Counted from the first letter of the stretch, positions 27,121-36,182 are shown. The stretch is DNA of 42,473 bases from an uncultured Bacteroidales bacterium (GCA_947302205.1 CAMYVD010000014.1:1-42473), one strand, 5' to 3'. Made by a program: numbers and translations. Notes: generated by a model not told the origin, from the sequence alone.

Positions 27121-28288
27121 CGTCCAATCCTTTCATCACTTCGTTAAACAGCACCATCAATTCCTCATCACAGGCTTCACCTTTGGATTCAAGATACAGC
27201 TTGGCCACTTCCGCAGGGGTCATCTGTTGGAACTCCGTGGTCGTCATCACCTGAAAACCGTTGTTTTGATTCGGCTGCGACTTGCGTTTCGCATTGATCA
27301 GACAGAAACGGCATTGCTTTCGTGAAGCAATCTGCTGAGCCTCCGCATTCGCCATCACTGGCAAATGGTCCTCAACCAACACATTCAGACGGATATAGGC
27401 TGGGATATCGTCAGGGAAAGCCTCAAACTGTTGTCTCACCGTCTCCCATTCCCCAAAGCCCTCCAGGGGCAGGTTCACCAACGGACGCGGGTTGTCCATC
27501 GCCATGGTGCGCACCAATGGACTATCGCCATGATGTGCCAATTCCACGATGCTCACGCTATGTTCCTTGTCACCCATAGCCTCATCGAAGCTGACGGGGA
27601 TTGGGGTACCGCAATAGCGTGCCCTATGGTTGGCGCCATGGACGAATTGTATGCGATGGATATGGCCAAGGGCGATGTAATCATAGCCTTCGCCAAACAC
27701 CTCGGCACTTTGGCAGTCGATGCCGCCGACCATGGCCTCCGTCGCATTTTCGTGTCCCTTGAAATCGCCACCCGTAATGGCTAAATGAGCCATCAGCACC
27801 ACAGGGAGTTGCGTCGTACGATTCATCTCGTCCACTTGCGCTGAGAGACGCCTGAAGAATTCTTCAGGCATGTTGCGATCGGCAGCGTATGGCACCGCCA
27901 CCACATAGCCTTTGTCCCCTACCTTAATGATATAGTCGTTGGGATCAGCCTCTCGGCTCACGTTGCCCAGCATGCTCACGTTCATCCGTTCCCAAGGGGA
28001 ATGGAAAATCATCAGCTTACTGCTGCTGTCATGGTTTCCAGCAATGCAAATGATCCGCATCGTCGGACAGGCTTCATGAATCTTGGTCAGGGCATCCGAA
28101 AACAGGGTTTGCACTGATGACGATGGCTGGGTGCTATCATACACGTCACCCGCCAAAAGAAACACATCAGGTTGTTCCTCACGCACCAACGCCGCCATCT
28201 GGTCGAGCATGGAAAATTGCTCTTCCCTGCGGTCATAGTTGTACAACACATGACCCAGATGCCAGTCGCTGGTGTGCAAGATCTTCAT
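27110..28288 (-). CDS. sbcD: SbcD-like exonuclease subunit
   Basis: 392 residues. I use the ATG at 28288 rather than the in-frame TTG one codon earlier: it overlaps the upstream stop as TGATG and gives the canonical MKILHTSDWHLGH. Metallophosphoesterase motifs are D8-W-H10, AGDVYDST and AGNHDSSSK, followed by ALGHIHRIQ. These residues hold two metal ions for the Mre11-type nuclease. The C-terminal ~120 residues are the cap/SbcC-binding part. It is translationally coupled to both neighbours. Confidence 0.95.
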   Translation of the reverse strand: MKILHTSDWHLGHVLYNYDRREEQFSMLDQMAALVREEQPDVFLLAGDVYDSTQPSSSVQTLFSDALTKIHEACPTMRIICIAGNHDSSSKLMIFHSPWERMNVSMLGNVSREADPNDYIIKVGDKGYVVAVPYAADRNMPEEFFRRLSAQVDEMNRTTQLPVVLMAHLAITGGDFKGHENATEAMVGGIDCQSAEVFGEGYDYIALGHIHRIQFVHGANHRARYCGTPIPVSFDEAMGDKEHSVSIVELAHHGDSPLVRTMAMDNPRPLVNLPLEGFGEWETVRQQFEAFPDDIPAYIRLNVLVEDHLPVMANAEAQQIASRKQCRFCLINAKRKSQPNQNNGFQVMTTTEFQQMTPAEVAKLYLESKGEACDEELMVLFNEVMKGLDDED

Positions 28289-28812
28289 CAATGCATCTCG
28301 TAGGTGTTAACAATGCCAATGGCTTCTTCCAACACCATCTTGACGATTGCGCTGTCTTTCAAACGATAAGTCAGCTCCACCGATTTGTAACCGCCTCTTG
28401 GCACCTTACCTTTGACGGTGATGACCACATGGCGCATGCCATCTTTCTCCGTAACGGTGGTCTCTGCATTATTATCGATAGCAGCCTGCTCCCAGTTGCC
28501 CGAGATGCAGTTCAGCAATGTGGCGCGCTGCAGTCTGACCATCGGGACTTTTGAAGCGTCCAAAATGGTCTGAGTGCCATTGAGGTTCATCGACACCGTA
28601 TTGCCTGAGATGTAAAAGAACTCACCAAGAGGATCAGTGTAGTCCATCGTCAGGTGATCAACGCCGTCAAAACTCAAGTGGCCTGCCATCTCAGTGGTCT
28701 TTCCCGAGACCTTTACCACTCGTGTTTGGGAAAAATCAGCATCATATTGCTTTTGTGCGAAAGCCACTACTGAGAGCAGCATCGCCACGATCATCAATCC
28801 AAAACGTCTCAT
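28288..28812 (-). CDS. LolA-like outer-membrane lipoprotein carrier family protein
   Basis: 174 residues. The signal peptide is MRRFGLMIVAMLLSVVAFAQ. The mature part begins YDADFSQTRVVKVSGKTTEMAG and continues GHLSFDGVDHLTMDYTDPLGEF, the beta pattern of the LolA/LolB half-barrel (GxLxFxxPxxLxxxYxxP). LolA-fold proteins chaperone acylated molecules across the periplasm. It is probably not the housekeeping LolA, because it is wired into an operon with an acyl carrier protein and an MMPL exporter; LolA paralogues with MMPL exporters are known from aryl-polyene-type clusters. Its start overlaps the ACP stop as ATGA. Confidence 0.75.
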   Translation of the reverse strand: MRRFGLMIVAMLLSVVAFAQKQYDADFSQTRVVKVSGKTTEMAGHLSFDGVDHLTMDYTDPLGEFFYISGNTVSMNLNGTQTILDASKVPMVRLQRATLLNCISGNWEQAAIDNNAETTVTEKDGMRHVVITVKGKVPRGGYKSVELTYRLKDSAIVKMVLEEAIGIVNTYEMH

Positions 28813-29036
28813 TTTTTCAAGCTATCTAAAAAAGCGACCACGTCGCCAACGGTTTCAAACTTGGCCAATTCCTGATCGGGAATCACAATGCCGTAATCGT
28901 CTTCAAGGCGCATTAAAAGTTGGAGGATATCCACCGAATCGGCGCCGAGGTCTTTTTTGATTTGCGCATCAAGGGTCACCTTTTCCGGTGCAACTCTAAG
29001 TTGACGCGCTAGGATTTCTTTTACTTGTTCGTACAT
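28809..29036 (-). CDS. Acyl carrier protein
   Basis: 75 residues, acidic and helical, with the phosphopantetheine site LGADSVDILQLL; Ser34 is the attachment residue, and the Ile/Leu run replaces the DSLDTVEL of housekeeping AcpP. It is not next to fabF or fabD as the fatty-acid-synthesis acpP usually is. It sits one base after plsX and overlaps the LolA-like gene by 4 bp. This suggests a dedicated carrier for the operon's own acyl chemistry, loaded by PlsX or another donor, but it could still serve general lipid synthesis. Confidence 0.92.
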   Translation of the reverse strand: MYEQVKEILARQLRVAPEKVTLDAQIKKDLGADSVDILQLLMRLEDDYGIVIPDQELAKFETVGDVVAFLDSLKK

Positions 29037-29037
29037 G

Positions 29038-30057
29038 TCAATATTCGTAATGTTCGTATTTCATGATTATTTCTTCCATTTTCGATGACAATGAACTGAC
29101 CTCCATCTTGTAGGCTTGTTCAATGCACTTCTCCACTGCCACCGCCTTGCTTGAGCCGTGTCCCTTGACCACCGTTTTCGAAGTTCCCAGCAACACGCTG
29201 CCGCCATAGTTCTGGTAGTTCATGAACTCCTTCTCGTCGGCGAACATCTTCTTCATCAGGAAGGCACCCATCTTGTACAAAGTCCTCGAATAGATGTCTT
29301 TCTTCAGCTTCTTCAACAGTTCAAGAGCGGTTCCCTCCGTGGTCTTCACCAGCACGTTGCCCGAGAAGCCGTCGCACACCACCACGTCGTAGCTGCCTGA
29401 CAGCAAATCGCGGCTCTCCATATTGCCCACAAAATGGATTTCGGAGGTCTCTTGTAACAAAATGTATGCCTTTTGTCGTATCTCGTCACCTTTTTCTGCT
29501 TCTTTTCCTACATTCAGCAATGCAACTCTCGGTTTTTCAATGCCATAGACTTGTTGCATATAAAGGCTCGACATGATGGCGAACTGGCGCAGATGTTCCG
29601 GAGTCACCTCCACGTTGGCACCACTGTCGCAGACACCCACGATGCCACCGTCCATGGTTGGCAGGATGGGACAAAATGCCGGACGGATCACGCCTTTCAC
29701 GCGACCGATACGGGTCAAGGCCGCCGCCACCAAGGCGCCAGTGGAGCCCGTGCTCACCATGGCGTTGATGTCTTCACGGTCACGCAACAACCGCACAGCC
29801 TTGATCATTGAGCTTTCCTTTTTCAGGCGGATCACGTCGATAGGACGCTCATCGCAACCGATCACCTCAGGAGCATGCACAATCTCCACCCGCTCCGCAT
29901 CGTAGGTTTTTCCAGCGAGATAGTCCTGAATGGTTTTCTCGTCTCCTGTAAAAATCAGATACAAATCCGGGGTCTTGGCCAATGCAGCCAAAGCACCGTC
30001 AATATTGGCTTGCGGGCTATGGTCACCCCCGAAACAGTCAATCAATATCTTAATCAT
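29038..30057 (-). CDS. plsX: Phosphate acyltransferase PlsX
   Basis: 339 residues, the normal length. The start IKILIDCFGGDHSPQANIDGA matches PlsX (usually DAMGGD). MVSTGSTGALVAAALTRIGRVKGV, RPAFCPILPT, VCDSGANVEVTPEHLRQFA, ALLNVGKEAEKG and VCDGFSGNVLVKTTEG are all classical blocks. PlsX interconverts acyl-ACP and acyl phosphate. In many Bacteroidales plsX lies in rpmF-plsX-fabH; here it follows the fatty acid kinase parts and precedes an ACP. The 1-bp gaps on both sides indicate coupling. Confidence 0.95.
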   Translation of the reverse strand: MIKILIDCFGGDHSPQANIDGALAALAKTPDLYLIFTGDEKTIQDYLAGKTYDAERVEIVHAPEVIGCDERPIDVIRLKKESSMIKAVRLLRDREDINAMVSTGSTGALVAAALTRIGRVKGVIRPAFCPILPTMDGGIVGVCDSGANVEVTPEHLRQFAIMSSLYMQQVYGIEKPRVALLNVGKEAEKGDEIRQKAYILLQETSEIHFVGNMESRDLLSGSYDVVVCDGFSGNVLVKTTEGTALELLKKLKKDIYSRTLYKMGAFLMKKMFADEKEFMNYQNYGGSVLLGTSKTVVKGHGSSKAVAVEKCIEQAYKMEVSSLSSKMEEIIMKYEHYEY

Positions 30058-30058
30058 A

Positions 30059-31186
30059 TCACACTAATTTCTTGACAAAACAACGGTAACGCTTGACCAC
30101 TTGTGAATCGAAACGTTTCCACAGGTTCAAGATGGGATAATTGTCCTCTAGGTTAAGGTTGGTATCGGCATACTCGATATTCTTCCGCTGAAGCATGTCG
30201 ATCAAGCCCATGCATACCACGACACTGATGCCACGGTTGAACCAAATGGGATCAACGCCCACCAGGCAAAGGTCAAGAACCCTGGGGCTCCTCATGGTTT
30301 TCAGCACCCTATACAGTGCTCCCGGGGTCAAATGACCGCCTGATTTACGAACGGCATCGGCGATTCCGGGGAATGCCAAGCCGAAACACACCATCTTGTC
30401 GTTCTCATCCAGGATGACCGCCGCATTTTCCACGTGGATGACCAACTTGAAGTTCTCGATCATCATCTTTTTCATGCCTTCAGTGAAAGGCACCGTGCCG
30501 TAAAGCATGGCATACGACTTATCCAGCAGTTCAAAGATGCCGTCTGCATATTTATTGAGGAAATCCTTGGTATTCTTGGACTTTCCGATATGTAGGTTGT
30601 ATCGCTTCAACACAAATTCGGCCAACCGATGCATCTCGCCGTCATAATCCTTGGGAACACGGATGTTACTACCCGTCCAATCTACTTCTTTCTGGTAACC
30701 GTAGTTCTCCAGATAGGTCTGATAGTAAGGATAATTGTAATTTTCCTCGAAGGTAGCCGGCTGGTCAAAACCATCAATCAACAAGCCTTCACGTTCCAAG
30801 TCGGAGAAGCCCAAGGGGCCAACAATCTCTTCCATGCCTTGCTGGAGGGTCCAGTCTTCCAAGGTCTTTAACAAAGCCCTGGCCACTTCCTCGTCCTCAA
30901 TGACATCGAACTTCGACAAGCGTACCCGCTTTTGGTTGTACTTCTGGTTGGCCGACTTCTGGATGATTCCGGAGATGCGTCCAGCCATCACGCCATCCTT
31001 ATAGGCGTTGAAATAGACACTTTCGCAAATGTCGTTATACACGAAATCCTTGCTAAAGATCTTCTTTTCATCCATGTACAACGGCGGAGCGTAATACGGA
31101 TTGCCTTTATAGAGTTTCAACTGAAAGTTGAGGAACTCCTTCTGTTGTTTTTTGGTTTTAACCTGCTCAACTGTAATCATAATCAT
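30059..31186 (-). CDS. GNAT-fold acyltransferase-like protein
   Basis: 375 residues from the ATG at 31186, chosen because it forms an ATGA overlap with the upstream DegV stop; an ATG at 31180 is possible. The N-terminus KKQQKEFLNFQLKLYKGNPY, then YAPPLYMDEKKIF, the core SVYFNAYKDGVMAGRISGII and EEIVGPLGFSDLEREGLLIDG resemble a long family that I recall being annotated as N-acetyltransferase or acyl-CoA N-acyltransferase. It has no signal peptide or membrane helix. Between a fatty acid kinase and plsX-acp it could transfer an acyl chain to an amine, but no substrate can be read from it. A housekeeping or non-lipid role remains possible. Confidence 0.65.
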   Translation of the reverse strand: MIMITVEQVKTKKQQKEFLNFQLKLYKGNPYYAPPLYMDEKKIFSKDFVYNDICESVYFNAYKDGVMAGRISGIIQKSANQKYNQKRVRLSKFDVIEDEEVARALLKTLEDWTLQQGMEEIVGPLGFSDLEREGLLIDGFDQPATFEENYNYPYYQTYLENYGYQKEVDWTGSNIRVPKDYDGEMHRLAEFVLKRYNLHIGKSKNTKDFLNKYADGIFELLDKSYAMLYGTVPFTEGMKKMMIENFKLVIHVENAAVILDENDKMVCFGLAFPGIADAVRKSGGHLTPGALYRVLKTMRSPRVLDLCLVGVDPIWFNRGISVVVCMGLIDMLQRKNIEYADTNLNLEDNYPILNLWKRFDSQVVKRYRCFVKKLV

Positions 31187-32052
31187 CTGTGTTTTGCGTG
31201 GAAGCAGATGCCGATGGCATTGGGACCACAATGGCTGCCGATGGTCGGATTGACTGCATTGACCATGATGTTCAAATCGTCACCGAACTTCTCCTTTAGC
31301 AAGCGCTTGGCTTCCTCAACAATCTCGGGACAATCGGTATGGCCGATCAACACACGGTGGGCTTTCACGTCCTCACCGAGTTCCTCCACATACTGCACCA
31401 AACGGGCAAGGGCCTTGGCACGACCTTTCTCCTTGCCGATCGAGACCATTTTACCCTCGTCGTTGAGGTAAATGATGGGACGGATGCCGATGAGGCCTCC
31501 CATCGTGGCAGCCAAGCCACTCACACGGCCGCTGCGGCGGAAGAATTTCAGATCATCGGCGAAGAAATACATGGGGAACTTCGGCACTTCAACCTTAGCC
31601 CATTCCAAAATCTCTTCAGCGGTCTTGCCGGCTTTATACATATCGGCACATTCAAGCACGATGTTGTAGGACAAAGCGGTAATGCCCAAAGTGTCAATAT
31701 GGTAGAACTTCCTTTCGGGATATTTTGCCAAAAGCTTGTCCACCGCCTGCCCCATGATGGTAAAGGTATTGGACGTGCCTGACGAGAAATGTACATAAAG
31801 GATGTCGTTTCCTGCCTGAAACTCTGGCTCGAAGTACTGGCAATAAGCTTCTTCGCTCATGGCGCTGGTGGTCGGCATGGTGCCGGCACGCAGCATATCA
31901 TAAAACTTGTGGTCATCGAATTCTTCAAAGTCTACGTATGGGTAAACCACTTGGTCACCTATGGTGTATGGCATGCTGATCATCTTGATGCCATATTCGG
32001 CACACTCCTTGGGAGTGATGTCGCAATCCGTATCGCTAAAAAATACTAACAT
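31183..32052 (-). CDS. DegV family fatty-acid-binding protein (FakB-like)
   Basis: 289 residues, the usual DegV length. The first strand FFSDTDCDITPKECAEYGI, the lipid-contact PTTSAMSEEAYCQYF (Thr62-Ser63), FSSGTSNTF (~89-96), DDLKFFRRSGRVSGL and the last HCGPNAIGICF correspond to the conserved blocks around the fatty-acid carboxylate in DegV/FakB. It would present a bound fatty acid to FakA for phosphorylation. It overlaps fakA by 7 bp. The first block reads SDTDCD rather than the more common TDSTxD. Confidence 0.88.
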   Translation of the reverse strand: MLVFFSDTDCDITPKECAEYGIKMISMPYTIGDQVVYPYVDFEEFDDHKFYDMLRAGTMPTTSAMSEEAYCQYFEPEFQAGNDILYVHFSSGTSNTFTIMGQAVDKLLAKYPERKFYHIDTLGITALSYNIVLECADMYKAGKTAEEILEWAKVEVPKFPMYFFADDLKFFRRSGRVSGLAATMGGLIGIRPIIYLNDEGKMVSIGKEKGRAKALARLVQYVEELGEDVKAHRVLIGHTDCPEIVEEAKRLLKEKFGDDLNIMVNAVNPTIGSHCGPNAIGICFHAKHR

Positions 32053-33686
32053 AATACAAAGATATAATCATAAACCGGCTGTGTGCCGTTGTTCAACATA
32101 ATTTCCAAATTCTTGTAAGTCGCTGTCAAGTCGGCAACGAGTTTTTCCGCTTCCTCTTCAGGAACGTCCTGGCCAAAGAACACCAACAGCACGTCGCGTG
32201 AGGCGGCATCAAGGCGTTCGCAAAGGGCCTTGGCAGCCTCCAAACGGTTTTCGGAAGCCGAAAGGATCCTTTTGCCGCAGTAACCAACGAAATTGCCCGC
32301 ATGCACCGTCACGCCCTCCCCTTCCGCATCGCGGATGGCCGTTGACACCATGCCCGTACTCACGGATTGCATGATTTCGTTTACGCTTTCAACGACTGCT
32401 TCGATGTCATTCAATGAACGGTCCACCGAACCTACGCCATAATAGCCCTCGCCAATGGTGGTTGAAGGCATCACGCGGATGTCGGCCTTATCGTACAGCC
32501 CAGCCGCTTGGTCAGCCGCCATCTTGATGTTCGAGTTGTTCGGGAACACCAAGATATGCTGGGCGTTGATGCGTGCAAAGGCATCCAGAAAGTCCTGGGT
32601 GGAGGGATTCATGGTCTGACCGCCGGCAATCACCTCGTCAGTGCCCAATTCCCGGAAGGCGTTGATCAATCCCTCACCTGAAGCCACGGCCACAATGCCG
32701 TATTGCTGTTGCGGCTTTTTGAACGAGGCGTTGTTTTGATTCACCGACTGGTGGTGCTGCAACGACATGTTTTCAATCTTGATGGTCAGGAACTCGCCAT
32801 ATTGCTGCATTTCGTTGAGGATGACTCCAGGGGTAAAGGTATGCACATGCACCTTCACGATGCTGCCTTCGCGGAAAGCCACCACCGACTCTCCCACCTG
32901 ATTCAGGTAATCGATGATCACCTGTTCGTCGAAGGTCTCCAAATCGATCTTCGAGCGCATCAGTCGGAGCAGGAACTCGGTGCAATAGCCAAACTCAAGG
33001 GTGCTGTTTTCATCAAACTTGTCAAGCTCCACTACTGGTGCTGACGGCGTTGACACAGGGGCCAACTCCTCCTCGCTGATACGGCCGCAGAGGGCGTCGT
33101 TCATGCCTTGGAAGATGCAGAGTAGGCCGGCACCGCCGCTGTCGACCACGCCAGCATCTTTCAACACCGGAAGCAGTTCGGGCGTATGGTCGAGTGAGAT
33201 TTGCATGGCGCTCAATAGCGTCTCAAAATAAAGGTTAAGGTCGGCTGAGGCATCCGCACCAGCGGCACCTTCACGAAGCACTGTGATGATGGTGCCTTCC
33301 ACGGGAACGGGAACGGCCTTGTAGGCTTCAGTGACAGCCGATGACATGGCCTTGGCGAAGGCTTGGGTATCAGCTACAATCACGCCTTGCAAGCCCTTGG
33401 CCAATCCTGCGAAAATGCGTGACAGGATAACGCCCGAGTTGCCTCTGGCACCCAACAACATGCCTGAAGAGGCTGCCGAGGAGATCTCTGAAAGGGTTCC
33501 TAAATTGTCCTTGAGGGCAGCACAACCCGCCTTCAAGGTCATATGCATATTGTCGCCCGTGTCGCCATCAGGGATGGGAAACACGTTCAAATCGTTGACG
33601 GTGTTCTTTTCTTTTCCCAATGCCACCGCCCCTTGACGAAGCATGGCGGCAAAGGTCAAGCTATCTAATTCTCCTGTTTTTTCCAT
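32046..33686 (-). CDS. fakA: Fatty acid kinase FakA (DAK2/DhaL domain)
   Basis: 546 residues, the same size as Staphylococcus FakA. The N-terminal DhaL domain has NVFPIPDGDTGDNM with the Mg-ATP aspartates Asp40, Asp42 and Asp45, then GARGNSGVILSRIFAGLAKG. The middle and C-terminal FakA domains follow (VKVHVHTFTPGVILNEM, ILVFPNNSNI, VMPSTTIGEGY). FakA phosphorylates the FakB-bound fatty acid to acyl phosphate. A dihydroxyacetone kinase is excluded because there is no DhaK and the protein has the long FakA C-terminus. It overlaps the exporter gene by 22 bp and degV by 7 bp. Confidence 0.9.
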   Translation of the reverse strand: MEKTGELDSLTFAAMLRQGAVALGKEKNTVNDLNVFPIPDGDTGDNMHMTLKAGCAALKDNLGTLSEISSAASSGMLLGARGNSGVILSRIFAGLAKGLQGVIVADTQAFAKAMSSAVTEAYKAVPVPVEGTIITVLREGAAGADASADLNLYFETLLSAMQISLDHTPELLPVLKDAGVVDSGGAGLLCIFQGMNDALCGRISEEELAPVSTPSAPVVELDKFDENSTLEFGYCTEFLLRLMRSKIDLETFDEQVIIDYLNQVGESVVAFREGSIVKVHVHTFTPGVILNEMQQYGEFLTIKIENMSLQHHQSVNQNNASFKKPQQQYGIVAVASGEGLINAFRELGTDEVIAGGQTMNPSTQDFLDAFARINAQHILVFPNNSNIKMAADQAAGLYDKADIRVMPSTTIGEGYYGVGSVDRSLNDIEAVVESVNEIMQSVSTGMVSTAIRDAEGEGVTVHAGNFVGYCGKRILSASENRLEAAKALCERLDAASRDVLLVFFGQDVPEEEAEKLVADLTATYKNLEIMLNNGTQPVYDYIFVLC

Positions 33687-36151
33687 GTTTTTTTCGAAAG
33701 TACACTACGCTTGTAAGCCGGGATCTTCATCAACTGCCTGAACGCAAACGGCTGAAGCGAGTAGGATATCATTATGGTTGAAGCCATTCCAATGAGGGTG
33801 CTGAGACCGATGGACTGGATGGCGGGATGAACTGCGAAGAGCAAGGACGAAATCACAATAACCAAGATGATGGCTGAGAAGAAAATGGCCACCTTATGCC
33901 AGGTGAGCACGTCACGGTTGCCCGTTCGAGCCTCCGAGAGCAAGCCTTCCGTGATGAAGATGCTGTAGTCCACGCCGATTCCGAAGATGAACGTGGAGAT
34001 GATGATGTTGATCAGGTTGAATTCCAAACCAATCAAGGCCATATAGCCCTGCACCATGAACCAACTGACCACCATCGGGATGAACGACAGCAAAGCCGTG
34101 AGGATATTTCGGAACGAAACCAGCAGGATGATCAGCACGAAGATGGATGAAATCCAAACCGCGATATCGAAGTCGTCATGGATCACCTCCACCATGTCCT
34201 TGCAGTAGTAGAACGGGTCAAGGATGAAAGTCCTGGGATTCTTGATCACGGCAGCGGTAATGGGATCCTTATCCTCGAAAATCATGGCCACATCGGTAAA
34301 CACCATGTATTGTCCGTCGGCATTGCATTCGATGAAGTTGCCGAGCAGATTCTCAGGAACGATGCCACTCTCCAACAACGAAGCGGGTTCGTACTCGGAT
34401 TCGATGAGCCACTGGAAATCAGCAAACATACTGGGATCGAGGCCAAGTTGCTTGGCATTGGTCTCCACCAGCGTCATGGTTTCTTGCTTGCGTTCTTCGG
34501 TCCAGAAAGCGTTCCAGGCTTCAATGCGGCGTTCCTGCTCCTCTTGGGTGATAAACAGTTTTGAAATCAAATCGGTATAGGAATGGACGATGCCGGTCTG
34601 CTGCAACGAGTCGAGAATGACCATCAACGACTGGTTGGCAAGGATGGCCTCATCGAAATCGGTAGAGACCGTGGCATAGTACTGGTGCGCAAAACCGTCA
34701 TTGTTTTTGGCATTGAACAGGGCTTCGCTCTCCAGCTCTCCAGGGGAGTTGTAATCCAGGTTACGCAAGTCGCTGTCGAACTTCACCTTCGGTGAGAAAA
34801 CGATGCCCACCGCGATAATGGCCACCATCAGAACAAGGAACCACTTCCTGCGGTCGTAAGGCAACGAGTTGAGTCGGGTGATGTAACGGAACACCACGCC
34901 CCCGCTGTCGGCATGACGCTTGGGCAAGAAGTGAGGTAGGAAGATCAAGGCGAACAATGTGCTTCCTATCAATGCCAACGAGGCGAAAAGCCCGAAGTCG
35001 CGCAGTAAATCACTATCGGTGAGCAGCAAGCTACAGAAAGCGCCTACGGTGGTCAGACATCCCAAAAACACCGGCGTGGACTCATCCAGCAGCAGTTTCT
35101 CAGGATCGCCCACAAAGAAATGGTGGATCATCACATGGAGGCAATAGCTGATGGCCACGCCCAACACGATGGCGCCGAGGCCCAAGGCCATGAGTGACAT
35201 CTCGCCTCTGTACCAGTAAATCACAGCCAACGAGAAGACCGTGCCGTAAACAATGGGCAGCAACATCTTCCAAAGGAAGGAAAAACTCTTGAAGCATAGG
35301 CCTAAGATGATCAATATCAAGATCAGGGAAATACCCACTGTAACCACCAGGTCGTTTTTGATACGGCTGGCATTCGACACACTGCCGATAGGGTCGCCAT
35401 GCACCAATACCTTTACTTCCGGATGAAGCGCCTCAAACTCTTGCTTTGCATTGGTCATCATCTTCGAGAAGTTTTCTGCCGACATGGAGTCAAGGGTCCT
35501 GAAAGCCGGTGCCAGATAAGCGATGGCAACCGTACTGTCGGCGCAGAAGAAATGGCCTTCGATCATGTTATAGCCACCGATGGCACCTTCCAGCAGGTCA
35601 CCGATGATCGCATCCTTCATGTTTAAGGGGTCGTAGGCCACCATCTGAAGCACCTCACCAGTCTCATCTTCCATCAACAAGTCATAATTGGCCTGCATCT
35701 GAGCGGCAGCTACCTCGGGTTCCAACACTTTTGCAATCTCTTGATAAGCGGATGTGTCCACAAACGAAGGAATGTGTTCCAGCACGAAATCCAAGGCGTT
35801 GAGTGCCATCTCCGGCTCCATCTTGTACAGGATGTTTGAGATGTAATGCGTGGCGGAGTCCTTTTCGAAAAGCATCTCCATAAACTCATCCGTCAGTGCG
35901 GCAATCTCCTCGGGAGCAAGGTTTTCGTTGGAAGAGGTGACTTGTATGAAGACCTTGTCCTTCAAGCCAATGGAACCAAAGGCCAACTGACTTTCCACGC
36001 TGGAGGTAGGCAACAATTTGGTGATATCCTCCTCATAATGAAGTTGTAAGCCAAAAAAAACGAACACCAAAAATGAAATACCCATGACCAGGTACATCAA
36101 GCGTTGGTGGTTTTTAAAGAAACGATAAATTGGGATAAAAATCTTATGCAT
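33665..36151 (-). CDS. MMPL/RND-type exporter
   Basis: 828 residues. Two similar halves each consist of one membrane helix (first: YLVMGISFLVFVFFGLQL), a ~200-residue periplasmic loop and five further helices. VVTVGISLILILIILGLCF and the ALGLGAIVLGVAISYCLHVM segment, and in the second half FIFGIGVDYSIFITEG, match the MMPL/sterol-sensing-type core; the D of GVDYS is the usual proton-relay position. Family members export lipids, glycolipids or pigments and are found with ACP, LolA and acyltransferases. It is the first gene of the nine-gene operon, behind a full -7 box at 36175-36182. Confidence 0.9.
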   Translation of the reverse strand: MHKIFIPIYRFFKNHQRLMYLVMGISFLVFVFFGLQLHYEEDITKLLPTSSVESQLAFGSIGLKDKVFIQVTSSNENLAPEEIAALTDEFMEMLFEKDSATHYISNILYKMEPEMALNALDFVLEHIPSFVDTSAYQEIAKVLEPEVAAAQMQANYDLLMEDETGEVLQMVAYDPLNMKDAIIGDLLEGAIGGYNMIEGHFFCADSTVAIAYLAPAFRTLDSMSAENFSKMMTNAKQEFEALHPEVKVLVHGDPIGSVSNASRIKNDLVVTVGISLILILIILGLCFKSFSFLWKMLLPIVYGTVFSLAVIYWYRGEMSLMALGLGAIVLGVAISYCLHVMIHHFFVGDPEKLLLDESTPVFLGCLTTVGAFCSLLLTDSDLLRDFGLFASLALIGSTLFALIFLPHFLPKRHADSGGVVFRYITRLNSLPYDRRKWFLVLMVAIIAVGIVFSPKVKFDSDLRNLDYNSPGELESEALFNAKNNDGFAHQYYATVSTDFDEAILANQSLMVILDSLQQTGIVHSYTDLISKLFITQEEQERRIEAWNAFWTEERKQETMTLVETNAKQLGLDPSMFADFQWLIESEYEPASLLESGIVPENLLGNFIECNADGQYMVFTDVAMIFEDKDPITAAVIKNPRTFILDPFYYCKDMVEVIHDDFDIAVWISSIFVLIILLVSFRNILTALLSFIPMVVSWFMVQGYMALIGLEFNLINIIISTFIFGIGVDYSIFITEGLLSEARTGNRDVLTWHKVAIFFSAIILVIVISSLLFAVHPAIQSIGLSTLIGMASTIMISYSLQPFAFRQLMKIPAYKRSVLSKKTWKKQEN

Positions 36152-36174
36152 CTACTGCCTGCTTTTAAAAGTTG

Positions 36175-36182
36175 CAAAGATA
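36175..36182 (-). promoter_or_regulatory. -7 box for the exporter/fatty-acid-kinase operon
   Basis: Minus-strand TATCTTTG is an exact TAnnTTTG match, with the expected start site near 36170 and a leader of about 20 nt. It is the only good promoter-like element seen between 36201 and 24193, so all nine genes could come from it. Confidence 0.6.

Noticed and set aside
28289-28291. TTG start for sbcD
   Set aside because: The next codon is an ATG that overlaps the upstream stop as TGATG and gives the family-standard N-terminus.
32046-33686. Dihydroxyacetone kinase
   Set aside because: The DhaL-type nucleotide site is shared, but there is no DhaK or DhaM, and the 546-residue length and DegV partner fit FakA.
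28288-36151. Aryl polyene or flexirubin biosynthesis cluster
   Set aside because: MMPL, LolA and ACP recall those clusters, but there is no ketosynthase, dehydratase, ketoreductase or ammonia-lyase gene here.
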